Of a DNA stretch of 64,000 nt, positions 34,825-44,461 are shown piece after piece. Source of the DNA: Pedobacter fastidiosus (GTDB taxonomy: Bacteria > Bacteroidota > Bacteroidia > Sphingobacteriales > Sphingobacteriaceae); assembly GCF_014306625.1 (NCBI RefSeq), contig NZ_JACRYL010000009.1:134039-198038 (forward strand). Reading direction: 5' to 3'. Numbering within the stretch: the stretch's first letter is position 1; each line of letters begins with the position of its first letter. Under the pieces are notes generated by a model, which had not been told where the DNA came from, searched no databases, and was given only the letters and a program-made list of their open reading frames with translations. A program made the position numbers and the translations under genes.

Positions 34825-35802
34825 TTGACAGGTAAGCATAAAAAAATATTATCCATCTTAATAAAAGCTGCAATAATAGTATTTGCCTTTTGGTTTATCT
34901 ATCATAAAATTGTAGCCAACAAAAATCTTCAAAATTTTGAAAGTCTTTTAAAGGATATTCAGTGGACAGAGATTGTTAGCGTTATTGGATTCGTTTTTTT
35001 CTTGATGCTGGTTAACTGGCTTTTGGAGGCTGCAAAATGGAAAAGGTTAATGAGCCATATTGAGCGCATAAGCTTTTGGCGAGCCATAGAATCGGTTTTT
35101 TGTGGATTAACCTTAGCTATTTTTACTCCAAATCGTTTGGGAGAATATGGAGGAAGAGTTTTCTTTTTATCACCTAAAAGAAGGATTGTTGGCATTGTAG
35201 CTATGACGGTTGGTAATATCGGTCAATTGGTTTTAACCAATGTTTTTGGTGCAATTGCAGCCTGTTTCTTTATTTATAGATTTATTCCAATAGATCATTT
35301 AATGTTTACGGCTGTGGTAATTCTGGCCTCCGCTTTTTGTCTGTTTTTTATTGTTTTTTATTTTAACATTCAATGGCTTAACGGGATTTTGTTATCCTTT
35401 AAATTCACTAGAAAATACAAGAAATTCTACAGCATTTTAGGTCGATACAGAAAAGGAGAGCTATTTAAAATTATACTTTTTTGTTTGGCTAGATACATTG
35501 TGTTTAGTTCGCAATATTTCATATTATTTGTTTGGCTAGTACCAGGTTTGCATTACGCAGATATCGTTATGATGACCTGTATATTGTTTCTAATTCAATC
35601 GGCCTTGCCCTCATTAGATCTTTTTGATGTTGGCGTTAGAAGTGTAACAGCCGTAGAATTATTTAAGCATGTAACCGATCAGCATGTAGCAGTTATTGCA
35701 TGTACGGCAAGTATTTGGCTTATAAATATTATTATTCCTGCTATATTAGGCACTTATTTCGTCTTTAAACTTAATTTTTTTGGAACTCCTAAAACTCATT
35801 AG
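34825..35802 (+). CDS. Flippase-like membrane protein (LPG synthase TM / UPF0104 family)
   Basis: The 325-residue protein has about eight membrane helices with family marks WLLEAAKWKRLM, FTPNRLGEYGGRVFFL and a C-terminal SALPSLDLFDVGVR. It belongs to the lysylphosphatidylglycerol synthase membrane-domain family; stand-alone members are thought to move lipids or lipid-linked intermediates. The start is TTG 34825, chosen for the AAGGAG site. It overlaps the following glycosyltransferase by 23 bases, so the two are translationally linked, suggesting a shared glycolipid or polymer pathway. Confidence 0.8.
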   Translation: MTGKHKKILSILIKAAIIVFAFWFIYHKIVANKNLQNFESLLKDIQWTEIVSVIGFVFFLMLVNWLLEAAKWKRLMSHIERISFWRAIESVFCGLTLAIFTPNRLGEYGGRVFFLSPKRRIVGIVAMTVGNIGQLVLTNVFGAIAACFFIYRFIPIDHLMFTAVVILASAFCLFFIVFYFNIQWLNGILLSFKFTRKYKKFYSILGRYRKGELFKIILFCLARYIVFSSQYFILFVWLVPGLHYADIVMMTCILFLIQSALPSLDLFDVGVRSVTAVELFKHVTDQHVAVIACTASIWLINIIIPAILGTYFVFKLNFFGTPKTH

Positions 35803-36916
35803 TCTATTATCCGCTGCGCTAACCTTAATTTATGGTTTTTTGGTCTTAAGTTTTAGTAGAGGCTGGCATAAATTAATCTATTTTAATCCAAAAAATTTAG
35901 AACCAAAAACCAAGGTTTCGATTATTGTTGCTGCCAGAGATGAAGAAGAAAATATTACCAAAACCATAGAAGATTTAATCGCCCAAAAATATCCCAAAGC
36001 ACTAACGGAGATTATTATTATCGATGATCATTCAACCGATAGAACTGCAGAAATTGTTCTCAGCTATTCGGATCGCAATGTTAAACTAATTAAACTTAAT
36101 GAAGATAGGGCGCTTAATTCTTATAAGAAAAAGGCGATTCAAACGGCAATTGGAACCTGTATTGGCGATTTGATTATCACCACAGATGCCGATTGCAGAA
36201 TGGGCGAAAACTGGCTTTCTACAGTTGTAAGTTTATACGAAGAAAGGGATTATAAAATGATTTCTTCGCCTGTTGCCTACTTTCAAGAGAAAAGCTTTTT
36301 CGAAAGATTGCAATCTTTGGAGTTCTTGTATCTGATTGGCTTGGGTGCATCTACCATCGGTAACAAACAACCCTCAACCTGTAATGGTGCTAACTTGGCA
36401 TACGAGAAAAAAACCTTTTATGAAGTTGGTGGCTTTCAAGGGATAGATGATTTAGCATCGGGCGATGATGAATTGCTGTTGCATAAAATTGCAGCTAAAT
36501 ATCCAGATCGAATCGGTTTTCTCAAAAACAGAGAGGCTATTGTATATACGCATGCAAAAGAAAATCTGAGTGCTTTTATTCAGCAGAGAAAGAGATGGGC
36601 ATCAAAAAGTACACGTTATAAAAACAAAGCAATTATTGTTTTAGGCGTTTTAATCTGGATCTTCAATTTAAGTATTCTTGGAAATTTTATAGCTGGATTG
36701 TTTTTTCCTGAGTTTTTAACTGTCACATTTTATCAGCTACTCGTTAAAATGATTTTAGAAACCTTATTTTTATGGGATGTTACAGGCTTCGCAAAACGCA
36801 GAAGTCTACTCATTTTAATCCCTGTTTTAAATGTTTTGCACGTACTTTATATGGTTTATATCGGCATTGCTGGAAACAGTGGAAAATACAATTGGAAAGG
36901 CAGAATGGTTAGATAA
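35780..36916 (+). CDS. Family 2 glycosyltransferase, membrane-bound
   Basis: The 378-residue protein has one N-terminal helix, a GT-A domain with IIDDHSTDRTAEIV and the DxD-type TTDADCRMG, an acceptor-site GxDDELLLHK-like block (GDDELLLHKIA), the QQRKRWASK (QxxRW-like) motif, and three C-terminal helices. This is the layout of processive or lipid-linked-sugar synthases. The start appears to be TTG 35780, inside the preceding gene; a later start would lose the first helix. Its stop overlaps the next ATG (TAATG). Confidence 0.85.
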   Translation: MELLKLISLLSAALTLIYGFLVLSFSRGWHKLIYFNPKNLEPKTKVSIIVAARDEEENITKTIEDLIAQKYPKALTEIIIIDDHSTDRTAEIVLSYSDRNVKLIKLNEDRALNSYKKKAIQTAIGTCIGDLIITTDADCRMGENWLSTVVSLYEERDYKMISSPVAYFQEKSFFERLQSLEFLYLIGLGASTIGNKQPSTCNGANLAYEKKTFYEVGGFQGIDDLASGDDELLLHKIAAKYPDRIGFLKNREAIVYTHAKENLSAFIQQRKRWASKSTRYKNKAIIVLGVLIWIFNLSILGNFIAGLFFPEFLTVTFYQLLVKMILETLFLWDVTGFAKRRSLLILIPVLNVLHVLYMVYIGIAGNSGKYNWKGRMVR

Positions 36917-38058
36917 TGGATAATAGCCCATCTAAAAAAGTTTGGTTAAAGTTTAAGCGAAATAAATTCGCTTTTGGAGGTTTAATTTTTATTTTATTAT
37001 TAATGTTGATGGGAATTTTGGGCTATATTATTATGCCCGATGATTCGCCAAGTGCAAACATTATGCACCTCCAACTCACAAATAAAAAACCTGGCCAATC
37101 TTTTCAGTTTCTAATTACGAGTAAAAACCCGAAGGTTAAGGAAGTTAATTTTTTTGAAAGAATGCTCTATGGTCAGGAACCTAATTTTAAGAGCATTCCG
37201 ATAACCTCTTATCGTTTAACAAAAGATACTGTTTATGCTCGCGAATATATTGGTGAGGATGAAAAGGCAGAAGAAAGCAAATACGAATTAAAAGAAATTT
37301 GCCCAAGTTGTGTATTGCCATCCAAAATCGGCACGCCACAGATAATTTTCGAAAAGAATAACATCTATACACAAACTTTCCTTTTAGGAACGGACATTTA
37401 CGGCCGGGACTTATTAAGTCGTTTAATTTTAGGAATCAGAGTTTCCTTATCCGTTGGATTAATGGCAGTTTTAATTTCTCTATTTATCGGGGTAACATTA
37501 GGCGCAATAGCAGGTTATTTCGGTGGGAGAGTAGACGCCACAATCAGCTGGTTTATGAATGTCGTTTGGTCGTTACCGTCATTGCTTTTGGTTATTGCTA
37601 TATCTTTTGCGCTTGGAAAGGGATTTTGGCAAATCTTTATTGCCGTTGGATTATCTACTTGGGTTGATGTGGCCAGATTGGTTCGTGGGCAGGTAATGGC
37701 TTTAAAAGAAGTGGAATTTGTTGAAGCTGCAAGAGCATTGGGCTTCAGCACTGCAAGAACAATTGTTAAACACATTTTACCAAACATAGCAGGCCCAATT
37801 TTAGTCGTCGCATCTTCTAATTTCGCATCAGCAATATTGCTTGAAACCGGATTAAGTTTTTTGGGTTTTGGTGCTCAACCTCCAATGCCAAGTTGGGGCA
37901 GCATGATTAAAGAACATTACGGCTATATTATAATGGATGCAGCTTACTTGGCAATTTTGCCAGGTTTAGCCATTATGTTTACCGTATATGCTTTTAATGT
38001 TTTAGCCATTGGCTTACGCGATGCTTTTGATGTTAAAGGACAAAACGTTTCTGTTTAG
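36916..38058 (+). CDS. ABC transporter permease, DppC/OppC family
   Basis: The 380-residue permease has one N-terminal helix (about 17-38), a roughly 110-residue extracytoplasmic insert, and the five-helix permease domain. The cytoplasmic EAA loop reads EAARALGFSTARTIVKHILP. It probably forms a peptide importer with a DppB-type partner encoded elsewhere; no ATPase or binding protein lies nearby. The ATG overlaps the previous stop codon, giving a three-gene run, though a functional link to the glycosyltransferase is doubtful. Confidence 0.85.
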   Translation: MDNSPSKKVWLKFKRNKFAFGGLIFILLLMLMGILGYIIMPDDSPSANIMHLQLTNKKPGQSFQFLITSKNPKVKEVNFFERMLYGQEPNFKSIPITSYRLTKDTVYAREYIGEDEKAEESKYELKEICPSCVLPSKIGTPQIIFEKNNIYTQTFLLGTDIYGRDLLSRLILGIRVSLSVGLMAVLISLFIGVTLGAIAGYFGGRVDATISWFMNVVWSLPSLLLVIAISFALGKGFWQIFIAVGLSTWVDVARLVRGQVMALKEVEFVEAARALGFSTARTIVKHILPNIAGPILVVASSNFASAILLETGLSFLGFGAQPPMPSWGSMIKEHYGYIIMDAAYLAILPGLAIMFTVYAFNVLAIGLRDAFDVKGQNVSV

Positions 38059-38084
38059 ATAGATTAATCTTGTCCATTATCAAT

Positions 38085-38426
38085 TTACTTTTTTTTCTTT
38101 GAGGCTTTTGCCCGTGGATTAAATTCTAAAGCTAAATCTAGCCACCAATATAAATCCTTATTTTGATTCACTACATCTTCAGAAACTAGGATATAACCCT
38201 TCATTACCGTCATTTTCATTACCATTTGTTCCCAGCCGTCTTTGTCTTCTAATGATGTTAAACTTTCCGGATCGATTCTGAGCATGATTTTGTTCTTCAT
38301 TACGCCTATGCACATTTTGCCATCAACCATAAAAACTAAACCACTAAACATTTCTTTTTCCTCTAAAATGGGTAGAAACATTAATTTTTCTCTTATCCGG
38401 TTAGCTAGGTTTTCGTCGTATCGCAT
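38085..38426 (-). CDS. TfoX N-terminal-domain protein
   Basis: This 113-residue protein consists of the TfoX/Sxy N-terminal domain only: MFSGLVFMVDGKMCIGVM and the C-terminal KGYILVSEDVV. It lacks the C-terminal domain of the competence regulator. Stand-alone forms are common in this phylum and have unknown roles. Single gene, convergent with the ABC permease. A lysine-rich tail ends the protein. Confidence 0.85.
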   Translation of the reverse strand: MRYDENLANRIREKLMFLPILEEKEMFSGLVFMVDGKMCIGVMKNKIMLRIDPESLTSLEDKDGWEQMVMKMTVMKGYILVSEDVVNQNKDLYWWLDLALEFNPRAKASKKKK

Positions 38427-38499
38427 GTTGTTATACCAATGATTTAATAAGTAAAAATACTTATCTTAAAATCATATCGTTCAATTAATCAATAAATCT

Positions 38500-38507
38500 T
38501 AATTTTG
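38500..38507 (+). promoter_or_regulatory. Bacteroidota -7 box for rnhB
   Basis: TAATTTTG fits TAnnTTTG. It ends five bases before ATG 38513, implying a leaderless or nearly leaderless transcript. Confidence 0.5.
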
Positions 38508-38512
38508 CATTG

Positions 38513-39121
38513 ATGTTATTAAACTGTTATCAGGAAGAATTTTTAGAAGCTGGATGTGATGAAGCAGGAAGAGGCTGCCTTGCTGGACCTGTTTTTGCAG
38601 CGGCAGTAATTTTACCAAGGGATTTTAAATTCGAAGGTTTAAATGATTCTAAGCAATTAACCCATCAACAACGAGACATTTTACGCCCCATTATCGAAAA
38701 AGAAGCATTAGCTTGGGCGGTTGCTTCTTGCGATCATGAAGAAATTGATAAGATAAACATTTTAAATGCATCTTTTTTAGCCATGCACCGGGCGATTGAA
38801 AAATTGCATACCCAACCTCAGTATTTGGTTATTGATGGAAATCGATTTAGGGCATTTCCTCAAATTCCACACAGTTGCATTATAAAGGGCGATGGAAAAT
38901 ATCTAAATATCGCCGCAGCATCTATTTTGGCTAAAACGCATCGCGATGAATTTATGACTAATCTTCATATCGATTTTCCTCATTACAACTGGCAGCAAAA
39001 TAAGGGTTATCCAACAATTGCGCACCGTAAGGCAGTAATCGAAATCGGTTTATCTCCCTTTCATCGCAAAACTTTTAACGTAAGCGATCCTCAGCTAGAT
39101 TTGTTTTCAAAAAACGCCTAA
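38513..39121 (+). CDS. rnhB: Ribonuclease HII
   Basis: This 202-residue enzyme removes RNA from RNA/DNA hybrids. The catalytic acids are in [12 protein letters not shown] and YLVIDGNRF, with the [15 protein letters not shown] helix and HRKTF near the end. The start is ATG 38513; a TTG directly before it is in frame but less likely. Full length. The very short distance to the promoter box is notable. Confidence 0.95.
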   Translation: MLLNCYQEEFLEAGCDEAGRGCLAGPVFAAAVILPRDFKFEGLNDSKQLTHQQRDILRPIIEKEALAWAVASCDHEEIDKINILNASFLAMHRAIEKLHTQPQYLVIDGNRFRAFPQIPHSCIIKGDGKYLNIAAASILAKTHRDEFMTNLHIDFPHYNWQQNKGYPTIAHRKAVIEIGLSPFHRKTFNVSDPQLDLFSKNA

Positions 39122-39143
39122 ATTTTCGTATTTTCACAACATT

Positions 39144-40346
39144 GTGAAGATTCTGTTAATTACTAAGCGAGTTCCCTTTCCTCCAAATAGTGGTTATCCA
39201 ATTGTGGTTTACAACACCATGAAAGGCCTGCTGCAACTTGGTGCAGATATTACTTTGTTTAGTTTGAACCCCATAAAGGGCAGAATAGATAAAGAGGAAA
39301 TTTACGATCCTGTTTTCGAAAAAATCAATTTTCACAGTTACGAACTCGATACAAGCGTTAATGTATGGTCGGCTTTTTTTAATATTTTCACTAACGAATC
39401 TTACAACGTTTCTAGATATTACAGTGAAGAAGCCGCTCGGCAATTGGAGAATATTCTACGCGAAAACGTTTTTGATATCATTCAGTTTGAAGGACTTTTT
39501 GTAGTTCCTTACCTTGATGTTGTTAAAGAAAATAGTAATGCAAAGCTGATTTATCGAGCTCATAATATCGAGTTTACTTTATGGGAAAGACTTTCTCATT
39601 CTGAAAGTTTTCTGATTCGAAGGAAATATTTAGCTTTTCTCGCTCAGCGTTTAAAAGCTTATGAGACTGATCAGATTAATAGATTTCACCAAATTTTCGC
39701 AATTAGCGAACCCGATCGGCAAAGTATTTTAAGGTTTGGTTGCGAAATACCAATGTCGGTTTTTCCTGTTGCCATAGATTTGGATCGGTATAAAGTTGAT
39801 AAAAGTAAAACTAGTTTCCCAACCTTATTCCATTTGGGAGCAATGGATTGGCGACCTAATCAAGAAGGACTAGAGTGGTTTCTAGATGATATTTGGCCAG
39901 ATATTGAAAAACTGAATAAAGACTTGAGATTTTATATTGCCGGTAAACATATGCAAAGGCATTTCTTTGAGTACGATTCTGATAATTTAATTGTGGAGGG
40001 TGAAGTTTTCGATGCGATAGAATTTATGAACTCCAAAGCGATTATGATTGTTCCCTTAATTTCTGGTACAGGCATGCGGGTGAAAATAATCGAAGGCATG
40101 GCAATGAAGAAATGTATTATCGCTACAACCACAGCTGCCGAGGGTATAAATTGTAAACATGGTTATGATATACTAATTGCCGATTCTGCCGATGAATTTT
40201 ACCGTTCTATTTTACAATGTATCATCAACCCAAAAAAATGGATGGAGATTGGCGATAATGCCCGGAAAACGGTTGAGAACGATCATGGGATCCATTTGAT
40301 TACGACCAAAATGCTGAAAATTTACGAAGGCTTGGTAAGTGCGTGA
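39144..40346 (+). CDS. Family 4-type glycosyltransferase
   Basis: The 400-residue GT-B enzyme starts with GTG 39144 (KILLITKRVPFPPNSGYP), the N-terminal acceptor domain of this group. The C-terminal domain has LGAMDWRPNQEGLEWFL, FYIAGKH, and the nucleotide-sugar site VPLISGTGMRVKIIEGMAM with its conserved Glu. It would add a sugar to a lipid or polysaccharide acceptor; substrate unknown. It follows rnhB by 22 bases and may be co-transcribed. Confidence 0.85.
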   Translation: MKILLITKRVPFPPNSGYPIVVYNTMKGLLQLGADITLFSLNPIKGRIDKEEIYDPVFEKINFHSYELDTSVNVWSAFFNIFTNESYNVSRYYSEEAARQLENILRENVFDIIQFEGLFVVPYLDVVKENSNAKLIYRAHNIEFTLWERLSHSESFLIRRKYLAFLAQRLKAYETDQINRFHQIFAISEPDRQSILRFGCEIPMSVFPVAIDLDRYKVDKSKTSFPTLFHLGAMDWRPNQEGLEWFLDDIWPDIEKLNKDLRFYIAGKHMQRHFFEYDSDNLIVEGEVFDAIEFMNSKAIMIVPLISGTGMRVKIIEGMAMKKCIIATTTAAEGINCKHGYDILIADSADEFYRSILQCIINPKKWMEIGDNARKTVENDHGIHLITTKMLKIYEGLVSA

Positions 40347-40529
40347 TCTAAAACTTATAGACAAGTATTCTTCGTGCCTCACTATGATAGCGGTTTAAAA
40401 AGATTGCAGTAAAAGCCCCAAAGGGTATCTGTGGCATGGGACTACAGAACCCATAAAACACTACCATTCATTTCCGAAACCTTGAAAAAATCTCGTTTGA
40501 ATTAGCCCAAAACTTTGCCTTTTTCTTAG

Positions 40530-40537
40530 TAGTTTTG
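40530..40537 (+). promoter_or_regulatory. Bacteroidota -7 box for gcvT
   Basis: TAGTTTTG fits TAnnTTTG and lies 18 bases upstream of the gcvT ATG. Confidence 0.45.
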
Positions 40538-40555
40538 CCCCCAAGAAAATAAAGA

Positions 40556-41635
40556 ATGAAAAACACCGCATTAACTGAAAAACATATCGCTTTAGGCGCT
40601 AAAATGGTTCCATTTGCAGGTTACAACATGCCTGTTACTTACGAAGGTATAAACGCAGAACACGCAACTGTTCGTAATAGCGTAGGGGTTTTTGATGTGA
40701 GCCATATGGGCGAATTTATTTTGAAAGGCGAAAATGCTTTAGATTTAATTCAGCGTGTTACCAGTAACGATGCTTCTAAATTATTCGATGGAAAAGTTCA
40801 ATACTCTTGCCTGCCAAATAAAGACGGCGGTATTGTAGATGATCTATTGGTGTATCGCATTGATGAGAAAAGTTATATGTTGGTTGTTAATGCATCGAAC
40901 ATAGAAAAAGACTGGAACTGGATTCAGCAGTTTAATGATAAAGATGTTGAAATGCACAATATTTCTGATAAGACATCTTTATTGGCTATCCAAGGTCCGA
41001 AGGCTGCTGATGCTTTACAAACCTTAACTGATTTTGATTTGGCATCAATGGAATACTATACTTTTGTTAAAGGTAAATTCGCGGGTGTTGATAATGTGAT
41101 CATTTCTGCAACAGGTTATACAGGTGCTGGTGGCTTTGAGATTTATTTTGATAATGAGCATGCAAATAAAATTTGGGATGCTATTTTCGAAGCAGGAAAA
41201 GCGAATAACATTAAGCCAATTGGTTTAGGTGCTCGTGATACTTTACGTTTAGAAATGGGTTTCTGTTTATATGGAAACGACATCGATGATACAACATCGC
41301 CAATTGAAGCAGGCTTAGGCTGGATTACAAAATTTACTAAATCCTTTACAAATTCTGAAGCTTTACTAGCGCAAAAGGAAGCTGGTATTCAAAAGAAATT
41401 GGTTGGTTTCGAAATGATTGATAGAGGAATTCCTCGTCATGATTATGAAATTGCCGATGCTGAAGGAAATATTATTGGTAAGGTAACTTCGGGTACTCAA
41501 GCACCATCATTACAGAAGGCAATTGGGATGGGTTATATCGCTAAAGATTTTTCGAAAGAAGGAACTGAGGTTTTCATTTTAATCCGTAATACGCCAATCA
41601 AAGCCAAAATTGTTAAGTTTCCATTTTATAAATAG
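40556..41635 (+). CDS. gcvT: Aminomethyltransferase, glycine cleavage T protein
   Basis: This 359-residue tetrahydrofolate-dependent T protein releases ammonia and forms methylene-THF from the aminomethyl group on GcvH. Conserved blocks are [34 protein letters not shown] (GcvT is usually TGYTGE), and [20 protein letters not shown]. Other gcv genes are not next to it, as usual in Bacteroidota. Followed after a palindromic spacer by comB. Confidence 0.95.
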   Translation: MKNTALTEKHIALGAKMVPFAGYNMPVTYEGINAEHATVRNSVGVFDVSHMGEFILKGENALDLIQRVTSNDASKLFDGKVQYSCLPNKDGGIVDDLLVYRIDEKSYMLVVNASNIEKDWNWIQQFNDKDVEMHNISDKTSLLAIQGPKAADALQTLTDFDLASMEYYTFVKGKFAGVDNVIISATGYTGAGGFEIYFDNEHANKIWDAIFEAGKANNIKPIGLGARDTLRLEMGFCLYGNDIDDTTSPIEAGLGWITKFTKSFTNSEALLAQKEAGIQKKLVGFEMIDRGIPRHDYEIADAEGNIIGKVTSGTQAPSLQKAIGMGYIAKDFSKEGTEVFILIRNTPIKAKIVKFPFYK

Positions 41636-41700
41636 ATACAAGTAGTGAGTATCAGGTATCAATATAAATTCATCTTGATACCTGATACCTGATATTTGAA
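41636..41700. repeat. Palindromic GTATCAGGTATC-type element between gcvT and comB
   Basis: GATACAAGTAGTGAGTATCA... pairs with ...CTTGATACCTGATACCTGAT in an imperfect stem. It is related in sequence and placement to the element at 28762-28846 in the atp operon. Confidence 0.6.
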
Positions 41701-41709
41701 ACTCCTTAC

Positions 41710-42420
41710 ATGTCAAAAAAAATAGAGGTTTGTTTAACGCCTGCTCTAATCGATTTATACGATATCGAAGAAAGCATTGTGGTGGTTATTGATATTTTAA
41801 GAGCAACATCATCCATAACTTACGGAATAGATAATGGTGCCGAAGCGATAATTCCTGTCGCCAATGTTGAAGACTGTTTAACTTATGCGGATAAGGGTTT
41901 TCTACTTGCTGCAGAACGTAATGGAGAAGTTGTGACTGGTTTTGATTTCGGTAATTCTCCTTTCTCTTACACCAAAGAAAAAGTTGGTGGCAAAACAATT
42001 GTACTTACTACAACAAATGGAACAAAGGCACTTCATCTGGCTCAAAAAAGAGCTTTTCAAGTTGTAATTGGATCTTTTTTAAATCTTGATTCGCTTTGCG
42101 ATTATTTAAAAGCGCAGAATAAGAATGTGCTTTTGCTGTGCGCAGGTTGGAAAGATCAGTTTAATTTAGAAGATACCTTATTTGCAGGTGCAGTTGTAGA
42201 AAAACTTCGTAAAAGCTTTGCGCATTTTGATGATTCTAGTGTAGCCGCTGAGGATTTATATGCATTGGCTAAAAGTGATTTAAGAAAATATCTTCATAAA
42301 TCTTCGCACAGCCACCGCTTGGCAGAATTAAACATAGAAGAAGATGTAGTATTCTGTTTGCAGTTAAATACTTGCAAATCAATACCTGTTTTAGATGGAG
42401 AAAGATTGGTAAGGCTATAG
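41710..42420 (+). CDS. comB: 2-phosphosulfolactate phosphatase family protein
   Basis: The 236-residue protein matches ComB: VVVIDILRATSSI near the N-terminus, TTNGTKAL in the middle, and AGWKDQFNLEDTLFAGA with acidic Mg2+ ligands. In archaea ComB makes sulfolactate in coenzyme M synthesis. Bacteroidota do not make coenzyme M, so here it may act in sulfonate or sulfonolipid metabolism or on another phosphate. No ComA or ComC is nearby. The family call is firm, the pathway is not. Confidence 0.85.
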   Translation: MSKKIEVCLTPALIDLYDIEESIVVVIDILRATSSITYGIDNGAEAIIPVANVEDCLTYADKGFLLAAERNGEVVTGFDFGNSPFSYTKEKVGGKTIVLTTTNGTKALHLAQKRAFQVVIGSFLNLDSLCDYLKAQNKNVLLLCAGWKDQFNLEDTLFAGAVVEKLRKSFAHFDDSSVAAEDLYALAKSDLRKYLHKSSHSHRLAELNIEEDVVFCLQLNTCKSIPVLDGERLVRL

Positions 42421-42526
42421 ACTTAAGCATATCGTCTTTTCGAACGAATTTTTCATGAGGAGAAATCTTTAAAAATTATTCCCTTTTTTAGTTCAATCGT
42501 GCCTCATTTCGAGATGACGATTAAAT

Positions 42527-43297
42527 TTACTTGGTTATCAACTCCCTAATTGTTGGGCTGTTTTTAATTACATTTAAGGCTTCCTCATGCGCTAACCAAT
42601 AAATATCTTCAGCACGTTTCATATCGAATGTACTAATAGCACCCAAACCTTTTGGCTCAATCATTACATTACAGAATTTGGCTTTACGTTCCATATCATG
42701 ATTGATCGACATTACGCCTGCTCGGCCCATTAAATTGGTAATTCCCGTAATTTTATCAACTGGCTTTAAGTGGTTACAGGATGATCCTATAATAAAATCG
42801 CATTCATCCATTAGAGGTTCAACAGGGAAATTATTTAAAATTCCACCATCAACATACATTTGTCCATCGATCATAATGGGTTTAAAAATACCCGGAATGC
42901 AACTCGAAGCATGAATGGCTCTAATTAATGGTCCCTTTGTAAAATAAACCAATCGGCCTTCGCTAAAATTAACTGCAGCAATGGTAAGTGGTATTTTTAG
43001 TTTTTCAATGCTATCTTCAGGGAAATATTCTTTTAAAATAAGTGCAGTGTTTTCAATATTGATTAATCCCAGAGAACCAACCGCCGGGCGAACGAATCGC
43101 CAAAGTTTGGTTTTTAGAAAAATATTCAGCCCTTCTTCCGGATCGATGCCTGCAGCAAAAAAAGCTCCGGCAATTGCTCCAGCACTTGTGCCGCTAATGT
43201 GACTAAAGGTAATGCCTAAATTACTGAATGCTTTAAGAACGCCTAGATGTGCTATTCCTCTGATTCCTCCGCCTGATAATACGATGCCAACTTTCAT
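42527..43297 (-). CDS. Patatin-like phospholipase
   Basis: This 256-residue lipid acyl hydrolase has a Ser-Asp dyad. The oxyanion loop is SGGGIRG (8-14), the nucleophile S38 is in GTSAG (36-40), and the Asp is D150 in VDGGILNNFP. There is no signal peptide, so it is probably cytoplasmic, of the RssA/YlbK type. The substrate is likely phospholipid or acyl esters. The neighbour upstream on the same strand is gldB, 103 bases away. Confidence 0.9.
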   Translation of the reverse strand: MKVGIVLSGGGIRGIAHLGVLKAFSNLGITFSHISGTSAGAIAGAFFAAGIDPEEGLNIFLKTKLWRFVRPAVGSLGLINIENTALILKEYFPEDSIEKLKIPLTIAAVNFSEGRLVYFTKGPLIRAIHASSCIPGIFKPIMIDGQMYVDGGILNNFPVEPLMDECDFIIGSSCNHLKPVDKITGITNLMGRAGVMSINHDMERKAKFCNVMIEPKGLGAISTFDMKRAEDIYWLAHEEALNVIKNSPTIRELITK

Positions 43298-43400
43298 TTA
43301 TATAAATCTGAGATGTAGCTATTAGATTTTAGAACGACTAATTGTTACAATTTGTTTTCCTTAACTCAATCTCATTAACAAACTGCGCCTAAATCTAAGG

Positions 43401-44435
43401 CTATTTCTGCTTGGGTTTATACTTCGATTGATTTAAAATTTTCTGCCCATCTTGATCGGCCATTAATTGCTGTAAAGTAATATCTGGATGTGTTTCCATA
43501 TACTTTCGAACAATTTGCCAACCTGTCCAAATGCCTAATTTTGGAGCAGAATTTCTGTTTTCACCTAAACCCGGCGTAAAAGGTCCTTCAGCCAAATAAA
43601 CCTGAATTTTTTGATAATCCGTTTCGTAAAGTAAATTATTTTCTAAATAGTAGGCCCAAATATCGCCTTCGTAAGTCTGTGCCCAATCCAGTTGCTTGGT
43701 TGTATAACCTATTTTTATAGAATCGGCTGTGTTTTCTGGTAAAACCTGATCCAAAAAGTATAAAATTTTCCCTTGAAAAATCATTTTGGATAGGAGTGTT
43801 CTGTTTTCATCAGGCTCGGTAAAAAGTTCTTCGTGTGCAAAGGTTTCAGCAACTCTCGGTACAATGTATTCTGGCGCAAAACGTCTTGATATGTACATTG
43901 GAACACTCTGAATAATGGCTCTGTAAAACTTGCTGTCTTTGCCTAAAAACATATCTAATCCAATTCCCAAATAATTATCGCCCACTGGCATTTGATAAGA
44001 AAAGCCAGAAACAAAAGATATAAATTTTGGAATTTTGGCCTTAGGATAATAGTGTTTTATGTACTTAAAAGTTTCTGTTAAGCCTTCTTCCTGCTTTTTT
44101 AAGTCGGGATAAACGGTATTTACTTCGTTAGTTAAATCGGTATAAGCTTGGTCTTTGTATAGTGTTTCTAAAACAGTTTGGTAATTATATTCTGGCGAAC
44201 CGACCATTTTATGGATGTAATCATCGTAAAATAGACCATAATTTTTGCTGAGAAAATCGTTGGTTTGTGTTATGCTTTTCCCTTTTCCGCTATAGAGCTG
44301 TTGGTCAAACCTTTCGATCTTTATTTTTAGTTTAACATCGCTCACATCTGGTCTGTTGCTTTGCTTACACGAAATAAATATGATGGCAAAAAGAAAAAAT
44401 AGATAAATTTGGCTGTGTTTTACGTTATACTTCAT
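43401..44435 (-). CDS. gldB: GldB, gliding/T9SS-associated lipoprotein
   Basis: The 344-residue lipoprotein has lipobox FISC (Cys23). The GldB family marks include IERFDQQLYSGK near the start, the long central helical part with FISFVSGFSYQ and YLGIGLDMFLG, VAETFAHEELF, and a C-terminal GRWTGWQIV-like region (LGIWTGWQIVRKYMETHPD). In Flavobacterium it is needed for gliding; relatives resemble DUF2268-type peptidase folds. The gldC gene that normally follows is not seen here. An ATG three codons earlier is possible. Confidence 0.9.
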   Translation of the reverse strand: MKYNVKHSQIYLFFLFAIIFISCKQSNRPDVSDVKLKIKIERFDQQLYSGKGKSITQTNDFLSKNYGLFYDDYIHKMVGSPEYNYQTVLETLYKDQAYTDLTNEVNTVYPDLKKQEEGLTETFKYIKHYYPKAKIPKFISFVSGFSYQMPVGDNYLGIGLDMFLGKDSKFYRAIIQSVPMYISRRFAPEYIVPRVAETFAHEELFTEPDENRTLLSKMIFQGKILYFLDQVLPENTADSIKIGYTTKQLDWAQTYEGDIWAYYLENNLLYETDYQKIQVYLAEGPFTPGLGENRNSAPKLGIWTGWQIVRKYMETHPDITLQQLMADQDGQKILNQSKYKPKQK

Positions 44436-44461
44436 GTACAACAAATATAATCACATAAAGC

